A stretch of 64,000 nucleotides of DNA from an uncultured bacterium (GTDB lineage: Bacteria; Planctomycetota; UBA8742; UBA2392): assembly GCA_938014885.1 (NCBI GenBank), contig CALLQI010000015.1, positions 136,530 to 200,529 on the forward strand. The letters are read 5' to 3'. Positions 1-9,760 of this stretch are shown in pieces. The translations under genes were made by a program, and so were the position numbers. Numbering within the stretch: position 1 is the first letter of the stretch; the number at the start of each line of letters is the position of its first letter. The notes beneath the pieces were generated by a model. The model was not told the DNA's origin and did no database searches. It saw nothing but the letters and a program-made list of their open reading frames with translations.

Positions 1-1
1 G

Positions 2-3000
2 GTGCCGCCGCCCAACGGCCTGCGCATCATCCCGATCGAAATCAGTCTGGCTGACAGCAGCAGCGACATCGCCGACATCTTCGTGGCCTACAGCATCGAC
101 CAAGGCCAGAACTTCACGATCATCGACTCCAGTGCCTACCTTGGTGGGGGGCCGGTGAATTTGTTGACCAGCCCCGCCGGCAACTCAATCCAGTTCTTCT
201 GGATTGCAGAAAACTCTGAGCCGGACTTTGTCGGCGAAGTAATTCTCGTGATGCAGGCATTTGACCAGCCGTCGGGCTACAGCGATGTAGTAGTGGGCAC
301 GCCGTTCGTGGCACAGCCTTTCAACATTGACACCTCAATCAACGGTCCGCCGACGCTGCAGCTTCTGTCCAGCTTTGATGGCCAGTCATTCGTGGGGCGG
401 GTGCCGATCAGTGTGGCGCTTTCAGATGCTGAGTCCGACGCCTCAGCCGTGGCCGTCCAGTTTACCCTGAACGATGGTGTGGACTGGCAGTTTTGCACGC
501 TGCTTTCGCAGTTTTCGCAGGGCGTCGCCGGTCCGTTTTCGACGCAGCCGTCGCCCACGTCCTATGAAGTGGTATGGGACGCGCTGCCTGACCTGGCTGC
601 ACAGACAGGCGGCTTTGTCAATTCGCACCCGCAGGTGCGACTGCGCCTTCTGGCTGCCGATGCCCAGGCCGGGCCGTTCATTGAGTCCGACAACTTCAGC
701 CTGTTCGGCAACAGCGCGCCAGCGGTTACGGCATTTCAGGTGTTCCAGGATTCCGGCAACGTCCCTCTGAACGTGACGGTGACCGACGCCAATTCGGACC
801 CCGTAAGCGTCACGGTCGAGTACTCAACCGACGGCAGCACGTATTTCCCGCTCAGTCAGGCCGACTTCGTGTTCGGCAACCTATCCAACCTGGAATCCGG
901 GCCGTTCGGGGCCGACAACGTATTGATCTGGAACACAAACATCGCGTTGCTGAATCAGAACCACGCCGGTGTGACCGTGCGGCTGGTCCCCACCGACCAC
1001 CCGCCCAGCGCGACGCCGGTGGCTGACCTCAGCGGGCCGAACTTCGTCAGTGCGTCCTTCCCGATCATCAATAACGCCGCCGCGAGCACGCCCACCAGCA
1101 TCACGGTAATCACCTGGGACGGCGTGACGCCCAACGTGGATACCGACCAGGTCACCGTCCTGCCAAGCGGCACGATTGAGCTGGACCGCTTCATCAACCC
1201 GGCCGGCGCCGAGATTACCTTCAACACGCTTTGGAAGATCTTTGAGCAAGACGGCGACTACGGCGCGCTGGTGAATGGAAGCCATGGCACACAGAGCATG
1301 GCCACCGGCGTGGTTGAAGTGCTGCTGACCGTTGCCGACGGGGACCTGTTCCTAATTGACGATGGCTTTAACGGCACCCGCACCTTTGAGTTTGACACCA
1401 ATGGCGCGATCGTCATCGGCCACACTCCGGTCAGCGTCGGTACTGCGGCATCATCTGCCGACGTGGCGGCCGCGCTGGTGGCTGCGATCAACCAGAACGA
1501 CGAAGTACGCATCGATGCCTCGGTGGGCGGCCCCGGCGTGGTCGGCACCGAAGTGCTGCTGACGCACCAGATCGGTTGCCGTCTGGGTAACCAAGGTACG
1601 CCCGGTGCCAATGCGGCCGCCATGTCATTCAGCTCGCCGACAGCAGGCTCGGTGGTCAGCCAGATGGGCGGGGGCATCGGCACCAAGCGGGTGCTGTACC
1701 AGGCCCCGGCCGCATTCCCCGGCGGTAGCCAGTTCGTGACGCTTGTGTGCGAGATCGACGACCCGTTGTATTTCACGACGGTGCAGCGCATCTATCGCAT
1801 CTACTGGGGCGATGCTCCGACGACGGTGCTGGTTTCGCCGTCGACCGCGAATGTTGCCTATGGCTCGACGGCGTCGTTCGCGTCGCTCGTGCAGCCGGCC
1901 GGCGCCAACCAGGGTGTGACATGGGAGGTGCAGGGCACAGGCAATGGCTCGATCACGCCTACTGGCTCGTATATTGCCCCGGCGGGCGCACCCAACGTCA
2001 ATCCGGTAACTGTGATTGCGCGCTCGATTGTGAACCCTGCCGTGTTCGGCACGGCACAGGTCACGCTGTATCCGCTGCCCACCAGCGTTGTCGTTACTCC
2101 CGTCTCGACCTCTGGACCGGGCTGGAATGCCCCTGACCTGAACTTGAACGCTTCTACGACGTTTGGGGCTGAGGTCTTCCCGGCCGGCGCTCCCCAGGGC
2201 GTCACTTGGCACATCTTCTGGAACTCGACCGAATTCGGGCTTGGCGGCAGCACCGTGGGCACGCTGACTGTGCTTTCCACCAGCCCGCCTCGTGTGCAGT
2301 ACACGGCACCGCACATGCCGCTGGCGCCAGACGTACTGCAGATCCGTGCTGTCAGCAACGAGAAAACGGACGTGATCGGCAGCTATCAGGTCAAGCTGAT
2401 TGCACCCGCACCCAGCAGCTTTACGCTGTCGCCTTCCACGGCGACAGTTTCGGCCGGCGGGGCCGGGGTGCAGTTCACACCGACCAACTTCGTGCCCAAC
2501 AATGCCAACCAGTCGGTGACCTGGTCGATCTCCGGCGTGGGGCAGATTTCTGCCAGCGGCTTCTACACGCCGCCCGCCAGCGTCGGCTCACAAACGAACG
2601 TGCTGGTCACGGCAAGCAGCATTCCTACCGGCGGCACCGTGTTCGCCACCGCCAACGTGACCGTCAATCCCAGCACGGCCGTAGCACCCAGCAGCATCAC
2701 CATCACGCCGTCAGAGGGGGTCTGCGCATCGGGCGGTGCAAAACTGTTCCTGCAGGCGACGGTACTGCCTGCGGGCGCGCCGCAGGGCGTAACCTGGAGT
2801 TTCGTCGGGACCGGCGTTGGCAGCCTCAACACAAGCACCGGTGAATACGAGCCTCCCACCACCGCGATTGACCGCGAAGTCACCATCCGCGCCACCAGCA
2901 ACGTTGATTCGGGCGTGACGCGCGATGTCAATGTCTGCATATCCGGCAACGGCCAGCAGTGGCAGGAAGTGACCTTCAACCACCTCGGCCGCGGCGACGC

Positions 3001-4924
3001 GACTACGTTGTGGGACTCGACCAACGACGTGATGTGGGTGGTGGGCGGACGAAGCGAAGGTGTGGCGGCCGCTGACCACGACCCGACGCCGCTTTGGGTG
3101 GACTTCTCAGGTACGCCGGTTGCCGGCGGCGGTCCCACGATCGGCGGCGGGGTACCATTCTCGAACCCGGTCAACACGATCGGTGCCGCGATCGACACCC
3201 AGAGCAAATTCATCTACGCGATCATCGGTCAAGGCAGCCTGGTTGACGTTGAGGTTTGGCGTCTCGACCTTCAAGGCTTCCCCACCTCGATCTGGCAACG
3301 TGTGATGTTTGCACCGGGGCCCAACGTGCCGCGTTTGGCCAACAACTACCGCCATCACACCTGGTACGATCCCGATTCGCGCAAGCTGATGATCATGCTG
3401 TCCAATACCCAGGCGTATCGGTTTGATCTGGATTCGCTCAGCGGTTCGTTCCACTCGTGGCTTTCGCCGCAGACACTGTCGGGCAGCGCCAACAGCCCGA
3501 CTTCGCCGCAGCTCTGCGGCATGGCCTACAACCCGGCCGACAAGGAGTACTACTTCATCGGGCCGGACAGCAACTCTGGTAGTGCCAATCTGCACGCCTA
3601 CAAGCTCAATCCTTCGGGCTGGGGCTGGAGCCGCTACACCAGCCTGGGCAAGCCCTCCGGCAGCATCGCCAACCCCTGCCTGGGCTATGACGAAGTCAAT
3701 GACCGCGTATGGGTGTATTCGGGCAGCGGCAACCTTGGCCTGAGCTACACCACCGAATTGCATTACGTGGAACTCGCGACGGTGGCCCAATGGACGTCAA
3801 TCCCCACGTTCATCGGTGAATTGCGACCCACCGGCCGCGGCGAGGCCATGATCATCGACACCCAGTCCGAGTTGCTCATGTTCGGCGGGCAAAACGCGCG
3901 CGGCACCTTCGGCGACCTGTGGGAACTCAATCGCTCCAGCGGCGCTTTCAGCGTCGTCAACGCCGAAAACCTGCGGCCGCAGGGCCGTGTGGACGCAACC
4001 GGTGCCATGAACAACGGCGTGGCCTACGTATACGGCGGCATCTGCGACCACGGTGTCAGCGACGAGTTGTGGAGCATGACCTACAACACGCTGCTGACCC
4101 GGCCTGAGTGGGTGCGGGTTACACCAACCGGAATGGACCAGCCACCCCGCCTGTGGGGCGCGCGCATGGTCCACGACACCAGCAACGACGTGTACATCAT
4201 GTTCGGCGGCGACGGCGCCGTGAAGGGTGCCTCGGCGGTACTCAGCAATTCCGTGTACGTCTACGACCCCAGCGGCAACAGTTGGACCCTGCTTACGCCC
4301 GGAGGCACACCCCCAAGCGCGCGCCGCAATGCGGCCGTGACGTACGATGAAGACCGCGAATGCCTGTGGGTATTCGGCGGCGAGGAATCCACGACCTCGC
4401 GATTTGATGACCTGTGGCGTTTGAATCTGTCGGGCGGCCTGGGTTCGGCACAATGGGTTGCCGTCACACAAGGTGGCAACAAGCCCAGCCCGCGCGAAGG
4501 CTCGCTGCTTGGTTACGACGACAAGCACGGCAACCGGCTGTGGCTGCTGGGCGGCAACGCGACCACGGTCGGCAACAAGCAGCTGTATGAGTTCAGCATC
4601 AACACCGGGCAGTGGTCGCAGCGCATCATCGACAACACCGGCAACGATGAAAATGTGTATCGCTCGCAAGGTCACTGGATTGGCGGCAATTGTCCGCGTT
4701 TCATCCACCTGCCGGCGGCCGTGAAGAAGGCCCAGGGGGTGGTAATGACATCCAACGGGCCGTGGTGGCACTACATGAGTTCGCCCCCGACCTCGAACAA
4801 TGCCACGGGCGGTGTTGGCTTGTATGATCGCAGCTCGGGTACGTATTTTGGTGTTTTGGGTGAACGTACCGCGGCAGGGCGCACGGTCGGCGTAAACGGC
4901 TTCCGAAAGTTTGAGCTGGAATAG
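2..4924 (+). CDS. Large Ig-like/kelch-repeat protein (5' end outside window)
   Basis: The reading frame is open from the window edge, so the true start lies upstream and the GTG at 2 is not argued to be the start; at least 1640 residues remain. The first ~600 residues are beta-rich and resemble fibronectin/Ig-like modules. From about 606, 805 and 897 there are repeated Big-type modules, each opening with a V/S-x-P-S-x-A-like strand and sharing a 'PAGAxQGVTW' phrase. From about residue 987 to the end the sequence is a run of kelch blades (phrases such as LLMFGG, VWVFGG and FGDLWELN), probably one or two beta-propellers. No catalytic motif is seen. The likely role is a secreted or surface adhesion/scaffold protein. 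It ends 3 nt before the kinase gene, so the two are probably co-transcribed and translationally coupled. Confidence 0.85.
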   Translation: MPPPNGLRIIPIEISLADSSSDIADIFVAYSIDQGQNFTIIDSSAYLGGGPVNLLTSPAGNSIQFFWIAENSEPDFVGEVILVMQAFDQPSGYSDVVVGTPFVAQPFNIDTSINGPPTLQLLSSFDGQSFVGRVPISVALSDAESDASAVAVQFTLNDGVDWQFCTLLSQFSQGVAGPFSTQPSPTSYEVVWDALPDLAAQTGGFVNSHPQVRLRLLAADAQAGPFIESDNFSLFGNSAPAVTAFQVFQDSGNVPLNVTVTDANSDPVSVTVEYSTDGSTYFPLSQADFVFGNLSNLESGPFGADNVLIWNTNIALLNQNHAGVTVRLVPTDHPPSATPVADLSGPNFVSASFPIINNAAASTPTSITVITWDGVTPNVDTDQVTVLPSGTIELDRFINPAGAEITFNTLWKIFEQDGDYGALVNGSHGTQSMATGVVEVLLTVADGDLFLIDDGFNGTRTFEFDTNGAIVIGHTPVSVGTAASSADVAAALVAAINQNDEVRIDASVGGPGVVGTEVLLTHQIGCRLGNQGTPGANAAAMSFSSPTAGSVVSQMGGGIGTKRVLYQAPAAFPGGSQFVTLVCEIDDPLYFTTVQRIYRIYWGDAPTTVLVSPSTANVAYGSTASFASLVQPAGANQGVTWEVQGTGNGSITPTGSYIAPAGAPNVNPVTVIARSIVNPAVFGTAQVTLYPLPTSVVVTPVSTSGPGWNAPDLNLNASTTFGAEVFPAGAPQGVTWHIFWNSTEFGLGGSTVGTLTVLSTSPPRVQYTAPHMPLAPDVLQIRAVSNEKTDVIGSYQVKLIAPAPSSFTLSPSTATVSAGGAGVQFTPTNFVPNNANQSVTWSISGVGQISASGFYTPPASVGSQTNVLVTASSIPTGGTVFATANVTVNPSTAVAPSSITITPSEGVCASGGAKLFLQATVLPAGAPQGVTWSFVGTGVGSLNTSTGEYEPPTTAIDREVTIRATSNVDSGVTRDVNVCISGNGQQWQEVTFNHLGRGDATTLWDSTNDVMWVVGGRSEGVAAADHDPTPLWVDFSGTPVAGGGPTIGGGVPFSNPVNTIGAAIDTQSKFIYAIIGQGSLVDVEVWRLDLQGFPTSIWQRVMFAPGPNVPRLANNYRHHTWYDPDSRKLMIMLSNTQAYRFDLDSLSGSFHSWLSPQTLSGSANSPTSPQLCGMAYNPADKEYYFIGPDSNSGSANLHAYKLNPSGWGWSRYTSLGKPSGSIANPCLGYDEVNDRVWVYSGSGNLGLSYTTELHYVELATVAQWTSIPTFIGELRPTGRGEAMIIDTQSELLMFGGQNARGTFGDLWELNRSSGAFSVVNAENLRPQGRVDATGAMNNGVAYVYGGICDHGVSDELWSMTYNTLLTRPEWVRVTPTGMDQPPRLWGARMVHDTSNDVYIMFGGDGAVKGASAVLSNSVYVYDPSGNSWTLLTPGGTPPSARRNAAVTYDEDRECLWVFGGEESTTSRFDDLWRLNLSGGLGSAQWVAVTQGGNKPSPREGSLLGYDDKHGNRLWLLGGNATTVGNKQLYEFSINTGQWSQRIIDNTGNDENVYRSQGHWIGGNCPRFIHLPAAVKKAQGVVMTSNGPWWHYMSSPPTSNNATGGVGLYDRSSGTYFGVLGERTAAGRTVGVNGFRKFELE

Positions 4925-4927
4925 GGA

Positions 4928-7900
4928 ATGCAACAGCACCAGCGTCTGGATGAGTTGTTCATGGCACGGGCCCGGCAGCGCGGCCTGCTGGGCGAACCCC
5001 AGCTGGCCACCCTGCGCTCAGAGCTCGCGCGCCGCCGCCGCAAAGAGCCCGACCTTTGCGCCCACGAGCTCGCCGTCGAAAAGGGCATGCTGGAAATCGA
5101 GGCCGCACTGGCGCTGCTCGATGCCAGCCCCGAAGACACGCTGCTGGATGTGCAGGCCCGCATCGACGACCCCGACCTGCCCCGCGACACCGAACGCCTG
5201 ACCCTGGCCAGTCTGCACGATGATGAGCCCAGCCTGGCCCCTGATGATGAAGTGTTCGGCGAGGTGCCCAAGTTCGTTGAGCCGCTGCCGCCAAGCTATG
5301 CGGTGCCAGACACAAGCTCTGACAGCGTGCTGGAAATGGAACTGCCGCCGCCCCCTGCCGACAGCGGCGACAGTCTTTTCGAAGACAATGAACGTAGCAG
5401 CAATCCGTCGCTGGCCCCGTTTGACACCGACCAGCCAGCGCTGCAGCCGGCCGACTCAACCTTGAACGAGGGTTTCGTCAGCGAGACGTCGCTGGGCCTG
5501 GACCGCGACCAACTCAGCGTTGACGACGTGCCCGAGATCTCAGCCCAGCCCGAGTTCGCGGCCGCGCGCGAGACCCTTGAGGTCCACGAAGAAGACGAGC
5601 CCGGCCTTCTGGATTCGCCTATCGATGAGTCGCTGCTCGGGCCTGAATATGGACAGCAGATCGTCGAAGACGATTCACTCAGTGATGCCGAACTTGCCAG
5701 CTTCGACCCGGCAGCCCATGCCGTGCAGACCCTCGGGGGCGCGGCGCGGCCTGATGCAACAGCCCCGGGCTTTGACGGCGACGAAACTTCGCCCGGCGGC
5801 ATCGAGATTACCTCAAGCGGCGACAGCAGCGTGCGCCCCACCCGCGACACCGACGTGCCCGTGCGGCCGCAATCGGCGGTGCCCGCATTCCAGAATCGCT
5901 CAAGCAAGGGTGCCACACAGGACTTTGCGGCGTTTGAGTCGCCGCACATCCCGCTGGCCGATGACGACACCGGCAGCTCGGTGATCGACGATGAGTCCGA
6001 AGTCATCAGCGGCAACATGGTGGACAGCGCGGTCAACGAGGTCATGGACCAGGCTGACGACACGTACTTCGGCCCGCCCGCCGACCTGACCATCACTCCG
6101 CCGGAGGTTCTGGAAGACAGCATCGCGCCGCCGCGCCCGATGAAAGAAGCCACGCTGTTTGACTCCGAACAGATTGCCGGCGCTGACAGTGCGTCGCGTG
6201 CGCAGCGCGAAATCGACGGCGACGAAAGCGACTTTGTCGCCACCACGCCGCCTGCGGCTCCAGGCCAGACGCGCAGGACCACGGGCAAGCCCACCAGCCG
6301 CACTGGCGAGCCATCAGCCACGCGTCCGCCCAGCTTCCCCACCGAAGAGCAAAGCACGGTCTATGACGACAGCGATGTCAGCCTCGCCGACATCAGTGAA
6401 GCGCGTCAGCCCACGGGCCCGTCCAGCGAAGTCACGACCGGCAGCCGCACCCAGTTCGCGACCGGCGAAGGCGGCCGCCCGGGCCTGCGCTCACGCACCG
6501 ACAGCAAGCTGGGCGTCGAAAGCAAGATCACCGGCGAAGAGCCGGCAAAGCCCGGCGAAGAAATCGAAGCCAACGAAATGACCGTGGCCGACCTGCGCAA
6601 GCAGATGGGCATCGGCGGCGGCGTGAAGGTCAGCGGCGAAACCGGGGCAATGAAGCGTCTCGTCGGCGGCACCAAGCGCCGCTATGCCGTGATCCGCGAA
6701 ATCGCGCGCGGCGGCATGGGCAAGGTCATCGAAGTCGAAGACAACGACCTGCGCCGCAGTGTGGCCCTGAAAGTCCTGCGCAAGGAAATGCTTGAGCGCC
6801 GCGACCTGGTTGAGCGTTTCCTGGAAGAGGCCCAGATCACCGGCCAGCTTGAGCACCCGAACATCGTGCCCGTGCACGAAATCGGCGTGGACGGCCGCGG
6901 CAACCTGTACTTCACCATGAAGCTGGTTGAGGGCGAAGACCTGTCCAGCATCCTCAAGCGCATGCGCAAGAAAGACCCGGGCGCTGAGCAGGCCTACCCG
7001 CTGAACCGCATGATCGACATCTTCATCAAGGTCTGCGAAGGCATGGCGTTTGCCCACAGCAAGGGCGTCATCCACCGCGACTTGAAGCCCGCCAACATCA
7101 TGGTCGGGCGCTTCGGCGAAGTGCAGATCATGGACTGGGGCGTGGCCAAGATTGTCGGCCGTAAGGAAGACAGCGCTGAGCGCGTGGTGGGCAGCGACCG
7201 CCAGGACGACGACGCGTCGCGCACCATGGTCGGCAGCATTCTCGGCACACCCAGCTACATGAGCCCCGAGCAGGCGCGCGGTGAAGTGAACTCGATGGGC
7301 CAGGAAAGCGACGTCTTCAGCCTGGGCGTGATCCTGTATGAATTGCTCGCGCTGCAAACACCGTGGAATGCGCAGACCAGCGCCCAAGTACTGGACCAGG
7401 TCAAGAACTATGACCCTGAGCCACCCAGCAAGAAGGCGCCGGACCGCAAGATCCCGCCTGAGCTTGAGCAGCTGGCAATGAAGTGCATCGAGAAGGCGGC
7501 CAACAAGCGCCTGCGCAGCGCCGAAGAACTGATCGACAACCTGCGCAGCTGGCAGGAAGGCCGCACTCTGGCCGCCGTGAATTACTCGTTCGGGCAGTTG
7601 CTGGCCAAGTGGGTCTCGCGCAACAAGGTGGCCGTCATCACGACGTTCCTTGTGTTGCTGGCGCTCGGCGGTGGCAGCGTGGTGGCATATCGCGCAGCCC
7701 AGGTCGCCGCGCTGGACCGTGCAAACCAGTCCGTGGCCGACGGCACCAGCCTGCTGGCCGACGCCCGCGCGCAAATCGGCAATCGCAACTGGGACAAAGC
7801 CGAGACTTCGGCCGGTGATGCCGCGATCAAGTTCCAGAGCGCACTGGACACGCTCGGCGATGATGAGGTGGCCAGCAAGGGGCTCGTCGATGCCACAAAC

Positions 7901-9760
7901 CTGCGCGCCGAAGCCTTGATCCGCAAGCAAACCGAACGCGATGAAGCCGAACGCGCCAAGCGCGACGCCGAAAAGCGCAAGCAGCTGTCCGAGGCCCTTG
8001 ATTCCGCGCGCGGGTTGCTTGCCACGGCACGGCAGCAGGATGCAGACGCCGCCTTTGAGGCCAGCCGCGTGCGCGAGAGTTTTGCCGACGCCGGCAAGGC
8101 CTTTGACCGCGTGCTCGCGATTGACGAAGCCAACGCTGAGGCGCAACTTGCACGCAACGAGATCGCGGCCTGGGAACGCAACTACACCACCCGCGAACAG
8201 GCTGAGGCCGACCTTGCCAAGCTGCGCAAGCTCGTGACGCAGGGTGAATCGGAACTCAAGGCCGCGCGCGCGTACTCGGCCGAGAACTACACCGATTCCA
8301 GCAAGGCACTGATGGCCACCATCAGCACACTGGACCAGGCCGTGGCCACGCCGGCATCGGGTGAAGCTGCCGACAAGCTGCGCGCCCGTGCGCTGGAAAT
8401 GAAGGCTGATGCCGCGCTCGAGTTCGCGACGCGCGCCATGGCCTCGGGGCACTACGACGTATCGTCGCTGATGCTGGATACCGGCGCAGCCACTGGCCGC
8501 AAAGCCGCCGAGTTTGCATCGGTGCGCCAAGCACTGGACAAGAAAGTGCTTGAGCAAAGCAGCCTGCGCCGTCTGATCACGGCAGCCGAACAGGCGGTCA
8601 CGAACAAAGAGTGGGTGCTGGCACAGGCGCACCTCGGCGACGCGATTGCTGAGGCCGCCAACAGCAGTTTCGCGACGGATGAAGATCGCGCCCGCCTGGC
8701 CCGCATGCTGCAACTGGCACGGGTTGAAGACATCCACCAGAAGGCGCAGCTGGCCCGCGGCTCGGAGCAGATGGGCACGTACATGGATGGCTTTGACAAG
8801 CTGATCCCGGACCTGACCGACGCCGACTACACCACGCGGGCCCAGGGCTATCGTGAAGAGTTGCGCATTCGCTATTCGCAGGCACTGGTGAAAGAAGCTA
8901 ATGAGGTCACCGACCCCAAGGCCCGCGGCGAGCTGCTCGAGAAAGCACTGCTTGTCGTGGTAGATGACGGCCAGAAGGCCGAGATTCGCGCCAAGCTCAC
9001 TGACATCAAGCTGCAACTGGCTCTCACGGAAGTGTCGGACCGCTACGTGCTGCTGCCGCGCGGAACATTCGTCGTGGGGAGCAACCGCGACGGTGACGCC
9101 AACCCGCAACGCCAGTTTGAACAGCAGGAGTTCCTTTTCATCGACAAGTACCTCGTCACCAACGAGGAGTACGCGGCTTTTGTCGCCGACAACGGCTACA
9201 CCCGCACTGAGCTGTGGCACGAAGACGCGCAACCGCTGCTGAGCCAGTTTGTGGACACCACGGGCAAACCCGGCCCTGCAGGCTGGGTCGAAGGCGGCTT
9301 TGACCCAAGCCTGGCCAAGTACCCGGTCACCGGCATCAGCTGGTTTGAGGCCGCGGCCTTTGCCAGATGGGCCGGCAAGCGACTGCCCACGCCCGAAGAA
9401 TGGGAAGTTGCCGCCGGCGCGCAGAAACTGGGTGAAAGCGAGATCGTGGGCGATTACCCGTTCGGCCCGCGCGAAAAGGCGCCGGTGCTGGGCGTGTCCG
9501 AGTCGCGAGAAGTCGGCACCACCGAATGGGACATGAGCCTTCTTGGCGTGCGCGACCTGGGCTGCAACGTGGCGGAATGGACCGCCGCCAACGGCAATCA
9601 TCGTGCCACCATCAAGGGCGCTGAGCCTGGCCTCGGCAGCGAACTATTCTTCCGTTACGCGCGCCGCGCCAAGAACAGCGTCGCGCGAATGACCGACCGC
9701 TCGGGCGGCCGCGGCTTCCGTTGCGTGCGTGAATTCGCGCTGGAGTCCGGGAACGACTGA
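4928..9760 (+). CDS. Membrane Ser/Thr protein kinase fused to an FGE/sulfatase-modifying-factor-like domain
   Basis: Residues 1-~580 are acidic, low-complexity and probably disordered. A Hanks-type kinase spans ~585-875: glycine loop ARGGMGKV, VALKVL lysine, catalytic loop HRDLKPAN, DWG in place of DFG, and GTPSYMSPEQ. A single membrane segment lies near 900-920. A long helical, repeat-like region (TPR or coiled coil) runs to ~1370, and the C-terminus (~1371-1606) is an FGE-sulfatase (SUMF1-type) fold with LPRGTF, VTNEEYAAF, GISWFEAAAFARWAG and GFRC. In kinase fusions this domain is usually a C-type-lectin-like sensor rather than an oxidase; that reading is inference. The gene starts 3 nt after the kelch gene and its stop overlaps the next possible start (TGATG), indicating an operon. 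Confidence 0.93.
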   Translation: MQQHQRLDELFMARARQRGLLGEPQLATLRSELARRRRKEPDLCAHELAVEKGMLEIEAALALLDASPEDTLLDVQARIDDPDLPRDTERLTLASLHDDEPSLAPDDEVFGEVPKFVEPLPPSYAVPDTSSDSVLEMELPPPPADSGDSLFEDNERSSNPSLAPFDTDQPALQPADSTLNEGFVSETSLGLDRDQLSVDDVPEISAQPEFAAARETLEVHEEDEPGLLDSPIDESLLGPEYGQQIVEDDSLSDAELASFDPAAHAVQTLGGAARPDATAPGFDGDETSPGGIEITSSGDSSVRPTRDTDVPVRPQSAVPAFQNRSSKGATQDFAAFESPHIPLADDDTGSSVIDDESEVISGNMVDSAVNEVMDQADDTYFGPPADLTITPPEVLEDSIAPPRPMKEATLFDSEQIAGADSASRAQREIDGDESDFVATTPPAAPGQTRRTTGKPTSRTGEPSATRPPSFPTEEQSTVYDDSDVSLADISEARQPTGPSSEVTTGSRTQFATGEGGRPGLRSRTDSKLGVESKITGEEPAKPGEEIEANEMTVADLRKQMGIGGGVKVSGETGAMKRLVGGTKRRYAVIREIARGGMGKVIEVEDNDLRRSVALKVLRKEMLERRDLVERFLEEAQITGQLEHPNIVPVHEIGVDGRGNLYFTMKLVEGEDLSSILKRMRKKDPGAEQAYPLNRMIDIFIKVCEGMAFAHSKGVIHRDLKPANIMVGRFGEVQIMDWGVAKIVGRKEDSAERVVGSDRQDDDASRTMVGSILGTPSYMSPEQARGEVNSMGQESDVFSLGVILYELLALQTPWNAQTSAQVLDQVKNYDPEPPSKKAPDRKIPPELEQLAMKCIEKAANKRLRSAEELIDNLRSWQEGRTLAAVNYSFGQLLAKWVSRNKVAVITTFLVLLALGGGSVVAYRAAQVAALDRANQSVADGTSLLADARAQIGNRNWDKAETSAGDAAIKFQSALDTLGDDEVASKGLVDATNLRAEALIRKQTERDEAERAKRDAEKRKQLSEALDSARGLLATARQQDADAAFEASRVRESFADAGKAFDRVLAIDEANAEAQLARNEIAAWERNYTTREQAEADLAKLRKLVTQGESELKAARAYSAENYTDSSKALMATISTLDQAVATPASGEAADKLRARALEMKADAALEFATRAMASGHYDVSSLMLDTGAATGRKAAEFASVRQALDKKVLEQSSLRRLITAAEQAVTNKEWVLAQAHLGDAIAEAANSSFATDEDRARLARMLQLARVEDIHQKAQLARGSEQMGTYMDGFDKLIPDLTDADYTTRAQGYREELRIRYSQALVKEANEVTDPKARGELLEKALLVVVDDGQKAEIRAKLTDIKLQLALTEVSDRYVLLPRGTFVVGSNRDGDANPQRQFEQQEFLFIDKYLVTNEEYAAFVADNGYTRTELWHEDAQPLLSQFVDTTGKPGPAGWVEGGFDPSLAKYPVTGISWFEAAAFARWAGKRLPTPEEWEVAAGAQKLGESEIVGDYPFGPREKAPVLGVSESREVGTTEWDMSLLGVRDLGCNVAEWTAANGNHRATIKGAEPGLGSELFFRYARRAKNSVARMTDRSGGRGFRCVREFALESGND

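Noticed and set aside
3797..4939. 380-residue minus-strand ORF opposite the kelch repeats
   Set aside because: Shadow of the kelch region with repeated composition and no motif.
6491..9601. 1036-residue minus-strand ORF opposite the kinase gene
   Set aside because: It is a codon-bias shadow of the kinase-FGE gene in GC-rich DNA; composition is His/Ala/Gly/Val-rich with no domain.
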